Assembly: GCA_023389095.1 (NCBI GenBank) | Contig: JAEWFB010000415.1 | Location: 1 to 5,944 of the forward strand | Reading direction: 5' to 3' | DNA length: 5,944 nt | Source of the DNA: Actinomycetes bacterium | GTDB taxonomy: Bacteria; Actinomycetota; Actinomycetes; Actinomycetales; Dermatophilaceae | Shown here: positions 1 to 4,963 of the stretch, piece after piece | Layout: the number at the start of each line of letters is the position of its first letter | Numbering within the stretch: the stretch's first letter is position 1 | Made by a program: the position numbers and the translations under genes | Notes under the pieces: model-generated | Database searches by the model: none | Seen by the model: only the letters and a program-made list of their open reading frames with translations | What the model was told of the DNA's origin: nothing

Positions 1-853
1 CGACGGGGTGCTCCCGGGTCGGCATGACGGCTCCGGCGGACGCGCCGGGCGGCGGCAGGTACGCCAGGCCGGTGCCACCCGGGCCGCTGCCCGGGGTCCC
101 GTCCGGACCAGGCCCGCCGCCGGCGGGGACGGCGCCCATGGCGACCGGGACGCCGGTCGGCGGCGGGGCACCCGTGTCCCGTCGGGCACGGTCGCTGCCG
201 CGCACACCGGCCACGACGAGGAGGACACCGGCGACGAACATCAGCAGGCCGACGACGATCATCGCGATGGCGATGGGCACGAGTGCCGAGGACCGGACGC
301 CGGCCACGGCCGCCACGGACACGCCCGGCTGGCCGGACGCGTTGAGGACCGCGACGCTCCAGCTGCCCGACGTGGCGGTCCACGTCAGCGACTGGGTGCC
401 GACGCCGGACGCCTTGGCGACCCAGAACGTCTGCGATCCGGGCGGGGCGACCGATCCGGTGCCGGGCAGCTGCTGCAGGGTCACGACGCCCTGCGGGCTG
501 AGCCGGACGACCTGGTCGTGGGCGGCGCCCGCGAGGTACTGGTCGAGGGCCGCGGACGGGGCGATGCCGACGAAGACGGGGTTGACGCCGTCCGTCGGGG
601 TCACCGCGAGCTGCAGCTGGAGGTCGAGGCGGTCGACGACGGTGCTCGGCCCGTCGAGCTGCACCATCGTCTGGGGTCCGGTCACGGCGACGCCGGAGGA
701 GGAGAGGCGGTCGATGGTCACCGAGTGCCACCCGCCGGAGTCCCGCGTCGTCGCCTCGATCACCCCGATGGCACCACCGCCGATGAGCAGGCCCAGCCCC
801 GGCAGCAGGAGCAGGCAACCGATGACCAACATGACGACATGACGTGTTCTCAT
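1..853 (-). CDS. Two-helix membrane protein, N-terminal part of a DUF4389-type protein (3' end off window)
   Basis: The minus-strand frame is open from 853 to the left edge (284 codons, no stop), so the C-terminus is missing. Start 853 is chosen because GGAG (863-860) sits 6 nt upstream. An in-frame ATG at 865 has no good ribosome site. Seen: a membrane helix at about residues 5-31, an extracytoplasmic domain at about 35-188, a second helix at about 190-217, an Arg-rich stop (RARR, 222-225), then a Pro/Gly-rich linker at about 226-278. The outer domain carries VFVGIAP (93-99), YLAG..HD (106-113) and FWVAKASG..TQSLTW (143-158). From memory these recur in the front half of actinobacterial proteins whose C-terminus is a membrane-embedded DUF4389 domain. 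The last visible residues (REHPV) are where I would expect that domain to begin; this is inference. Function is unknown. It is divergent from the flavodoxin gene. The complementary plus-strand frames are Arg/Gly-rich and not protein-like. Confidence 0.82.
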   Translation of the reverse strand, partial: MRTRHVVMLVIGCLLLLPGLGLLIGGGAIGVIEATTRDSGGWHSVTIDRLSSSGVAVTGPQTMVQLDGPSTVVDRLDLQLQLAVTPTDGVNPVFVGIAPSAALDQYLAGAAHDQVVRLSPQGVVTLQQLPGTGSVAPPGSQTFWVAKASGVGTQSLTWTATSGSWSVAVLNASGQPGVSVAAVAGVRSSALVPIAIAMIVVGLLMFVAGVLLVVAGVRGSDRARRDTGAPPPTGVPVAMGAVPAGGGPGPDGTPGSGPGGTGLAYLPPPGASAGAVMPTREHPV

Positions 854-884
854 GGCGAACTCCATTGACGGCTCTACATCTTCG

Positions 885-913
885 ACGCTAGGCCGCCCCC
901 AGCGGACGGTCAG
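885..913 (-). promoter_or_regulatory. Candidate sigma-70 promoter for the DUF4389-type gene
   Basis: Read on the minus strand, CTGACC (913-908) resembles a -35 box and TAGCGT (890-885) fits the TAnnnT pattern of a -10 box. The spacer is exactly 17 nt. Transcription would start near 878, giving a leader of about 25 nt before the ATG at 853. Both boxes are imperfect, so the call rests mainly on spacing and position. Confidence 0.4.
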
Positions 914-960
914 GGGAATGTGACCCAGGAGTCCCGGTAATCGCCTCGCGGCTGACCGTC
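905..960. promoter_or_regulatory. Dyad-symmetric elements, possible operator in the divergent promoter region
   Basis: GACGGTCAG at 905-913 has a perfect inverted partner, CTGACCGTC, at 952-960. Inside it, GGTCA (908-912) and TGACC (921-925) form a second, tighter dyad with an 8-nt spacer. The half-site TGACC therefore occurs three times counting both strands. The left half-site coincides with the candidate -35 box of the minus-strand gene, so a bound regulator could repress it and affect the flavodoxin gene. No regulator gene is present in the window. A leader hairpin is an alternative reading. Confidence 0.35.
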
Positions 961-1053
961 ATGCGGGGTTTCGGCCGTTGTGCGAGGCCGCTCGTCGTCT
1001 CGTGGCTCACGATTCGGCTGCGGCGTCCGCGGGGTGGCGCGACGATGGATGAC

Positions 1054-1058
1054 GGAGG
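1054..1058 (+). promoter_or_regulatory. Ribosome binding site fixing the flavodoxin start
   Basis: GGAGG lies 7 nt before the ATG at 1066, a near-ideal arrangement. It selects this start over in-frame ATGs at 961 and 1045, which would add residues that do not fit the flavodoxin fold, because the first beta strand begins right at SILIVYESMFG. Confidence 0.8.
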
Positions 1059-1065
1059 CAGATCC

Positions 1066-1647
1066 ATGAGCATCCTGATCGTCTACGAGTCCATGTTCGG
1101 CAACACCGCCGCGATCGCCGAGGCCATCGCCGACGGCATCGGCCACCCACGCAGCACACCCCGTAGCGGTCCACCCGGCGGGACGGGCCCCGGTCCGGCC
1201 GATGGCGCGGGACCGGACCCGGGCCAGCCGCGGATCTGCGTCCTGCCCGTGACGCAGGCGCCGAGCGCCATCCCGGACGATGTGCAGCTGCTGCTCGTCG
1301 GCGGCCCGACGCACGCGTTCTCGATGTCGCGCGACTCGACGCGGGCCGACGCCGCCCGCCAGGGTGCCTGGGGGTCGGTGCGGCGTGGCATCCGCGAGTG
1401 GATCCACGACCTGACGCCCCGCGAGGACCTGCGGGTGCTCACGTTCGACACCCGCGTCCGCGTCCGGATGATGCCCGGCTCGGCCGCCAAGCAGGCCGCG
1501 ATCGCCTTGCGGCACCAGGGTTTCCGGCAGGCCGAGCGCGGCCAGAGCTTCTGGGTCGGCGGTGTCAGCGGCCCCCTGTCGCACGACGAGCTGGTCCGGG
1601 CGCGGGCCTGGGGCGGCTTCCTCGCGAGCCTGCTCGTCCCGGCCTGA
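1066..1647 (+). CDS. Flavodoxin-family FMN-binding protein
   Basis: The product is a 193-residue single-domain flavodoxin-like protein, presumably a cytoplasmic FMN-dependent electron carrier or small flavoprotein reductase. Beta strand 1 (SILIVYE, 2-8) leads into the FMN-phosphate loop SMFGNT (9-14). The second flavin loop is GGPTHAFSMSR (79-89). These motifs and the downstream pattern (T-R-x-D-A-A-R-Q-G at 92-100, REW at 110-112, FDTR at 127-130, PGSAA at 137-141) match a flavodoxin group common in actinobacteria, whose physiological partner is not known to me. There is no signal peptide. Residues 28-56, between helix 1 and strand 2, form a Pro/Gly-rich low-complexity stretch that I do not expect in relatives and that is probably a surface loop. 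It stands alone, divergent from the DUF4389-type gene, and a strong hairpin follows its stop. Confidence 0.9.
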   Translation: MSILIVYESMFGNTAAIAEAIADGIGHPRSTPRSGPPGGTGPGPADGAGPDPGQPRICVLPVTQAPSAIPDDVQLLLVGGPTHAFSMSRDSTRADAARQGAWGSVRRGIREWIHDLTPREDLRVLTFDTRVRVRMMPGSAAKQAAIALRHQGFRQAERGQSFWVGGVSGPLSHDELVRARAWGGFLASLLVPA

Positions 1648-1671
1648 GTCGACGTCCGGCCGAAAGACAAT

Positions 1672-1703
1672 GGGGCCCGGCTCGCGGTGCGAGTCCGGGC
1701 CCC
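1672..1703 (+). terminator. Strong hairpin after the flavodoxin gene, probable terminator
   Basis: GGGGCCCGG (1672-1680) pairs with CCGGGCCCC (1695-1703), and CTCGC (1681-1685) pairs with GCGAG (1689-1693) around a GGT loop. The result is a 14-bp stem with one bulged T at 1694. It begins 24 nt after the flavodoxin stop codon. No T-run follows, which is common for actinobacterial hairpin terminators, so termination is inferred from stem strength and position. Confidence 0.6.
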
Positions 1704-1741
1704 GGTGACGGTTCACGTACCACATCGGGCCAACCGTCGAA

Positions 1742-1794
1742 GTCTTTGCGTCGTCATGAATTCTTCCGACTTCCTCCATTGAAACGACGCAGAC
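1742..1794. repeat. Imperfect inverted repeat upstream of the alpha/beta hydrolase gene
   Basis: GTCT-TT-GCGTCGT (1742-1754) is complementary to ACGACGCAGAC (1784-1794) except for a 2-nt bulge. This gives 11 bp around a 29-nt loop that is AT-richer than the surroundings. It lies about 105 nt before the hydrolase start and could be an operator or part of the promoter region. I see no convincing -10/-35 pair here. Confidence 0.3.
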
Positions 1795-1861
1795 ACGCCG
1801 AAAAGGGCAGATTGCGGATTCCTTGCGTGAATGCAGCAGGGGCCTTGCGACGCGTCATACA

Positions 1862-1894
1862 GTCCTCGCAGGACCCCCGATCCCCCGCGAGGAC
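1862..1894 (+). promoter_or_regulatory. Inverted repeat that overlaps the hydrolase ribosome binding site
   Basis: GTCCTCGC (1862-1869) is perfectly complementary to GCGAGGAC (1887-1894). The right arm contains the ribosome binding site GAGG (1889-1892), which sits 6 nt before the ATG at 1899. The same left arm can instead pair with AGGAC at 1870-1874 (GTCCT, 3-nt loop). One fold would hide the ribosome site and the other would leave it open. Whether this works as a translational switch is inference. Confidence 0.4.
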
Positions 1895-1898
1895 CACG

Positions 1899-2819
1899 AT
1901 GCAGAGCAGCACGTTCACGCTGACCACCCCCGACGGCACCGAGGTGTTCGTCAACCGCTGGCTGCCCGACGGCGAGGTCAAGGGCGTCGTCCAGATCTCG
2001 CACGGCATGGCCGAGCACTCGTCCCGGTACGCCCGGTTCGCCGAGCGGCTCACCGCCCGCGGGTACGCCGTCTACGCCTCCGACCACCGGGGCCACGGGC
2101 GCACGTCCGGCACGCGCGGCGTCTTCGCGGCCGACGAGGGGTGGCAGACCGTGGTCGACGACCTGCGCGCCGTCGCCGACCGGGCGGGCGAGGAGCACCC
2201 GGGCCTGCCGGTCTTCCTCGTCGGGCACAGCATGGGCAGCTTCCTGGCCCGGTCCTACGCGGCCCAGCACGGCGCGTCGCTCGCCGGGCTCGTGCTGTCC
2301 GGCACCGCCGGCAGTGCCGGGCCGCTGGGCAACGTCGGCGTGCTCGTCGCGACCGCCCAGGCACGGGTGCGCGGCCACGAGCACGCGAGCGGCCTCATGA
2401 ACTCGCTGACGTTCGGCCAGTACAACGCCGCCTTCAAGCCGACGCGCACCGAGTTCGACTGGCTCTCGCGCGACCCCGTCGAGGTGGACAAGTACGTCGA
2501 CGACCCCGACTGCGGGTTCGTGTTCACGGCCGGTGGCTTCGTCGACCTGCTCAAGGGCCTCGCCGCCGTCAACACCGACCGCGTCGCCTCACGCATCCCC
2601 AAGACCCTGCCGGTCCACCTCGCGTCCGGCTCGATGGACCCGGTCGGCAACAAGGGCAGGGGCGTGCAGGAGGTCGCCGAGCAGCTGCGCCGGGTCGGCG
2701 TCGAGGACGTCACCGTGACGATCTGGCCCGGTGCCCGGCACGAGATCCTCAACGAGACGAACCGTGACGAGGTCGAGACCGAGATCGCCGACTGGATCGA
2801 CGCCCGCCTCCCCGCCTGA
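1899..2819 (+). CDS. Alpha/beta hydrolase, monoacylglycerol-lipase-like (serine aminopeptidase S33 / Hydrolase_4 type)
   Basis: The product is a 306-residue cytoplasmic alpha/beta hydrolase with no signal peptide. Seen: the oxyanion-region motif HGMAEH (35-40), SDHRGHG (61-67) typical of monoglyceride-lipase relatives, the nucleophile elbow GHSMG (109-113; Ser111), an acid Asp in GSMDPVG (244-250; Asp247) and the catalytic His in GARHEILNE (278-286; His281). The triad is complete, and residues about 140-215 form the cap. Length fits the family, which hydrolyses monoacylglycerols or other lysolipid and carboxyl esters; the actual substrate cannot be read from sequence. Start 1899 has GAGG 6 nt upstream, and the protein begins like family members (TFTLTTPDGTEVFVNRW). 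The frame is open far upstream, but that part overlaps the flavodoxin gene and is not protein-like. It is probably monocistronic, with hairpins on both sides. Confidence 0.93.
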   Translation: MQSSTFTLTTPDGTEVFVNRWLPDGEVKGVVQISHGMAEHSSRYARFAERLTARGYAVYASDHRGHGRTSGTRGVFAADEGWQTVVDDLRAVADRAGEEHPGLPVFLVGHSMGSFLARSYAAQHGASLAGLVLSGTAGSAGPLGNVGVLVATAQARVRGHEHASGLMNSLTFGQYNAAFKPTRTEFDWLSRDPVEVDKYVDDPDCGFVFTAGGFVDLLKGLAAVNTDRVASRIPKTLPVHLASGSMDPVGNKGRGVQEVAEQLRRVGVEDVTVTIWPGARHEILNETNRDEVETEIADWIDARLPA

Positions 2820-2849
2820 CCCACCCGCCCCGCCCACCCCGCCCACCCC
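2820..2849 (-). other. Dense G-quadruplex-forming motif on the minus strand
   Basis: Starting one base after the hydrolase stop, the plus strand has seven C-runs of 3-4 bases (2820-2822, 2824-2826, 2828-2831, 2833-2835, 2837-2840, 2842-2844, 2846-2849), each separated by one base. It includes two tandem copies of GCCCACCCC (2832-2849). The minus strand therefore has seven G-runs with 1-nt loops, a pattern expected to form very stable quadruplexes. Because it lies in the template strand of the hydrolase transcript it might slow or end transcription, which is inference. A simple replication-slippage repeat is an alternative. Confidence 0.5.
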
Positions 2850-2903
2850 GCCTCGGCCCCAGGCCGTCCCGCTGGCCCCGGCTCCGCCCCGCCGACCCCC
2901 AAG

Positions 2904-2981
2904 CCCGGCAACACACCGAGTAGTTGCCAACTCCGGCTGGAATAACCCGAACGGGTTGGCAACTACTCGGTGTGTTGCGGG
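2904..2981. repeat. Palindromic repeat element, copy 1
   Basis: Two perfectly complementary 23-nt arms (2908-2930 and 2956-2978) flank a 25-nt asymmetric loop (2931-2955). CCC (2904-2906) and GGG (2979-2981) extend the stem past a bulged G at 2907. The core 2908-2978 recurs at 4772-4842 in the same orientation, with 68 of 71 bases identical and an unchanged loop. The loop contains CCCGAACGGG, which can form its own small hairpin. It lies 89 nt after the hydrolase stop and about 255 nt before the M28 gene. It looks like a member of a dispersed intergenic palindrome family and may also end hydrolase transcription. Confidence 0.85.
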
Positions 2982-3235
2982 TTCGGCGGGACGAGGCGTC
3001 GGGCTGCGAGGTTCGAGGCACCGGGCCGAGAGCGTCCGTTCCGTCCCTGTGCAGGAACGGTGCCCGGCCGCTACCGTCGTCAGATCGGGGAAGTCGCCAC
3101 CACACGGCGGGCGACGAGGTCCGCCTGCACGGTCCGGCGGTCGTCGACGTCGCGCCACACGCACGTCAAGGAAACCGCTGTCGCCGGGCGGAGTCCGAGC
3201 GTCGATGCCCGGCGCGAGATCTTCGGAGCACTCAC
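2982..3235. other. Non-coding leader region of the M28 peptidase gene
   Basis: I find no credible gene here. Frames that cross it give Arg-rich, low-complexity translations. It holds an inverted repeat with a possible ECF promoter (3036-3078). It ends with the ribosome binding site GGAG (3225-3228), which is 7 nt before the M28 start. If the promoter call is right, the mRNA has a leader of about 150 nt. Confidence 0.6.
3036..3078 (+). promoter_or_regulatory. Candidate ECF-sigma promoter with overlapping inverted repeat
   Basis: GGAAC (3054-3058), the classic -35 of extracytoplasmic-function sigma factors, is followed after 16 nt by CGTC (3075-3078), a typical -10. GGAACGG is also the right arm of an inverted repeat with CCGTTCC (3036-3042; 11-nt loop). 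A smaller palindrome, CCTG-TG-CAGG (3046-3055), lies inside. An envelope-stress-type sigma factor would suit a secreted peptidase, but short motifs like these occur by chance in GC-rich DNA. Confidence 0.33.
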
Positions 3236-4759
3236 ATGGACCGAGCATTTCGCCCTGCCGTCGCGGCTGCCGCCGCGGTGGTCCTCGCCGGGATCGGCGC
3301 GCTGAGCGCGTCGACCGCCACCGCCGCCCCGCCGCCGGCCGGGTGTGGCACGAGAGTGAACAACACGACCGCCCTGCTGCTCGAGTGCGTCACGCTCGAC
3401 GGCGTGCGCGAGCACCAGGCCGCCCTCCAGGCGATCGCCGACGCCCACGGAGGCACGCGCGTGTCCGGCAGCGCCGGCTACGACGCGTCGGTCGACTACG
3501 TCGCCGGACGCCTGCGCGCCGCGGGCTGGCGCGTCACCACCCAGCCCTTCCAGTTCCAGACGTTCGTGTCGGTGACGCCGTCGGTGCTGCAGCAGGTGGC
3601 GCCGTTCGCGACGATGCTGCCGCACGCGATCATGAGCTACTCGGGCAGCGGCGACGTCACCGCGCCGGTCAAGACGCCGAGCGGCGACGCCCGCGGCTGC
3701 ACCGCGTCCGACTGGGCCGGCTTCATCCCGGGGACCATCGCCCTCGTGTCGCGTGGGGCACCTCCGGGCTTCCCCGAGGCGTGCACCTTCGCCCTCAAGG
3801 CACGCAACGCCCTCGCGGCCGGCGCGGTCGGCGTCGTCATCTACAACAACGCACCCGGCCCGCTCAACGGGACGCTCGGAGCCGACTTCACCGAGAACAT
3901 CGGGGTCGTCGGCATCGACCAGTCGCTCGGTTTCCAGCTCGCGACCACGCCCGGGCTCGTCCTGCGGCTCAAGACCGACACCCTGCGCGGGACCGCGACG
4001 ACGGCCAACGTCCTGGCCGAGCTGCCGGGCAAGAACTCCGGCAACGTCGTCATGGCCGGCGCGCACCTCGACTCGGTCAATGCCGGGCCGGGCATCAACG
4101 ACAACGGCAGTGGGTCGGCGGCCCTGCTCGAGGTGGCCGAGAACCTCGGAAAGGTCAAGCCGCAGAACACGATCCGCATCGCGTGGTGGGCGGCCGAGGA
4201 GTCGAACCTCGTCGGGTCCACCTACTACGTCAACAACCTGCCGGTGGCCGAGCTGCAGCGCATCGCGCTCTACCTCAACTTCGACATGGTGGGCTCGCCG
4301 AACCACGTGTTCTTCGTCTACGACGGTGACGACTCCGACAAGGAAGGTGCGGGTCCCGGCCCGGCCGGGTCGGCGCAGATCGAGAAGACGTTCGAGGCCT
4401 TCTACGCCTCGCGCGGCATCCCGTTCAAGGGCACCGACTTCTCCGGACGCTCCGACTACGGGCCGTTCATCGCGAGCGGCGTGCCCTCCGGTGGCCTGTT
4501 CACCGGGGCCGAGGGCGTCAAGACCGCGGCCGAGGCGGCGACCTGGGGCGGCACGGCCGGTGTCGCCTACGACTCCTGCTACCACCAGGCGTGCGACACG
4601 TACGCCAATGTCAACCTGACCGCGCTCGACGTCAACAGCGATGCCATCGCCGACGCCGTCCTGCGCTACGGCATGAGCACGGCGCTCATCAACGGAACCA
4701 AGTCGAAGGGCAACTTCCGCCCGCCGACCGACCCGTCGACCGCGCCCGCCACGAGCTGA
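3236..4759 (+). CDS. Secreted M28-family zinc aminopeptidase with PA domain
   Basis: The 507-residue precursor has a signal peptide (positive start MDRAFR, Ala/Val-rich core 8-23, probable signal-peptidase I cleavage after ATA near residue 30), so it acts outside the cell. No lipobox or sorting signal is seen. A protease-associated (PA) insert spans about 115-245. The two-zinc catalytic core follows the Streptomyces griseus aminopeptidase layout: His277 (GAHLDSV), bridging Asp289 (GINDNGSGSA), general base Glu321 and ligand Glu322 (WWAAEES), Asp350 (NFDMVGS) and His450 (CYHQACD). Cys448 and Cys453 around the last ligand suggest the disulfide known from that enzyme. All ligands are intact, so it should be active, removing N-terminal residues from peptides; exact specificity is unknown. 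The start is set by GGAG 7 nt upstream and by the signal peptide. It is flanked by the two 71-nt palindromes and converges with the C39-like gene. Confidence 0.95.
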   Translation: MDRAFRPAVAAAAAVVLAGIGALSASTATAAPPPAGCGTRVNNTTALLLECVTLDGVREHQAALQAIADAHGGTRVSGSAGYDASVDYVAGRLRAAGWRVTTQPFQFQTFVSVTPSVLQQVAPFATMLPHAIMSYSGSGDVTAPVKTPSGDARGCTASDWAGFIPGTIALVSRGAPPGFPEACTFALKARNALAAGAVGVVIYNNAPGPLNGTLGADFTENIGVVGIDQSLGFQLATTPGLVLRLKTDTLRGTATTANVLAELPGKNSGNVVMAGAHLDSVNAGPGINDNGSGSAALLEVAENLGKVKPQNTIRIAWWAAEESNLVGSTYYVNNLPVAELQRIALYLNFDMVGSPNHVFFVYDGDDSDKEGAGPGPAGSAQIEKTFEAFYASRGIPFKGTDFSGRSDYGPFIASGVPSGGLFTGAEGVKTAAEAATWGGTAGVAYDSCYHQACDTYANVNLTALDVNSDAIADAVLRYGMSTALINGTKSKGNFRPPTDPSTAPATS

Positions 4760-4769
4760 CGCGCCGATA

Positions 4770-4844
4770 CCGCAACACACCGGGTAGGTGCCAACTCCGG
4801 CTGGAATAACCCGAACGGGTTGGCAACTGCTCGGTGTGTTGCGG
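4770..4844. repeat. Palindromic repeat element, copy 2 (probable terminator of the M28 gene)
   Basis: Arms 4772-4794 and 4820-4842 flank the same 25-nt loop (4795-4819) as in copy 1, and CC (4770-4771) with GG (4843-4844) extends the stem. The arms have three changes relative to copy 1: A to G at arm position 12, T to G at position 17, and A to G in the right arm at position 10. As RNA, two of the changed pairs become G-U wobbles and one becomes a G-A mismatch, so the hairpin still forms. The core starts 12 nt after the M28 stop codon, between convergent genes, where it would suit a terminator. Confidence 0.85.
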
Positions 4845-4869
4845 GTGGAGGGAGCGGGAGGCGTCGGGG

Positions 4870-4903
4870 GGCCAGACGCGTCGGGAGGGCGACGCGTCCG
4901 GCC
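4870..4903. terminator. Hairpin in the convergent intergenic region
   Basis: GACGCGTCG (4875-4883) pairs perfectly with CGACGCGTC (4890-4898) around the loop GGAGGG. GGCC (4870-4873) and GGCC (4900-4903) extend the stem past one A-C mismatch, for 13 bp in all. Each arm also contains the palindrome GACGCGTC. It lies between convergent genes and may act as a back-up terminator in either direction. No T-run is present. Confidence 0.45.
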
Positions 4904-4910
4904 TGCGCGA

Positions 4911-4929
4911 GGGCGGGTGCGACCCGCCC
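4911..4929 (-). terminator. Hairpin after the C39-like gene, possible terminator
   Basis: GGGCGGGT (4911-4918) and ACCCGCCC (4922-4929) form a perfect 8-bp stem with a 3-nt loop. On the minus strand it begins 35 nt after the stop codon of the C39-like gene. It is short but very GC-rich and has no T-run. Confidence 0.5.
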
Positions 4930-4963
4930 AGGGGTACGGACGCGTGTGGCCGCGCCCGGCGCG

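Noticed and set aside
8..868. Long open frames on the plus strand opposite the DUF4389-type gene
   Set aside because: Their translations are Arg/Gly/Asp- or Thr/Pro-rich and low in complexity. The minus-strand frame gives clear membrane helices, known motifs and a good ribosome site, so the plus frames are a GC-bias artefact.
961..1065. N-terminal extension of the flavodoxin from an ATG at 961
   Set aside because: It has no ribosome site and would add 35 residues before strand 1. GGAGG at 1054-1058 clearly serves the ATG at 1066.
910..1779. Minus-strand 289-codon open frame over the flavodoxin gene
   Set aside because: Low-complexity Arg/Asp/Ala-rich translation with no motifs, antisense to a well-supported flavodoxin.
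1398..1898. Upstream extension of the alpha/beta hydrolase frame
   Set aside because: It overlaps the flavodoxin gene and crosses its terminator hairpin, and the translation is not protein-like. The ATG at 1899 has a ribosome site and matches the family's N-terminus.
2908..2978. Palindrome considered as an integron attC site
   Set aside because: It lacks the paired RYYYAAC/GTTRRRY core sites and no integrase is present. The arms are perfectly paired without the extrahelical bases expected of attC.
2731..4329. Plus-strand 532-codon open frame overlapping the hydrolase end and the M28 gene
   Set aside because: Arg-rich shadow frame of the M28 gene. It runs through the palindrome and the C-rich run and has no recognisable domain.
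3080..4780. Minus-strand 566-codon open frame antisense to the M28 gene
   Set aside because: Arg/Gly/Val/Asp-rich translation typical of antisense frames in GC-rich genes. The plus strand encodes a complete M28 enzyme with a signal peptide.
2908..4842. Repeat pair considered as CRISPR repeats or IS terminal repeats
   Set aside because: There are only two copies separated by a full gene, without spacers or cas genes. Between them is a peptidase rather than a transposase, they are direct rather than inverted, and no target duplication is evident.
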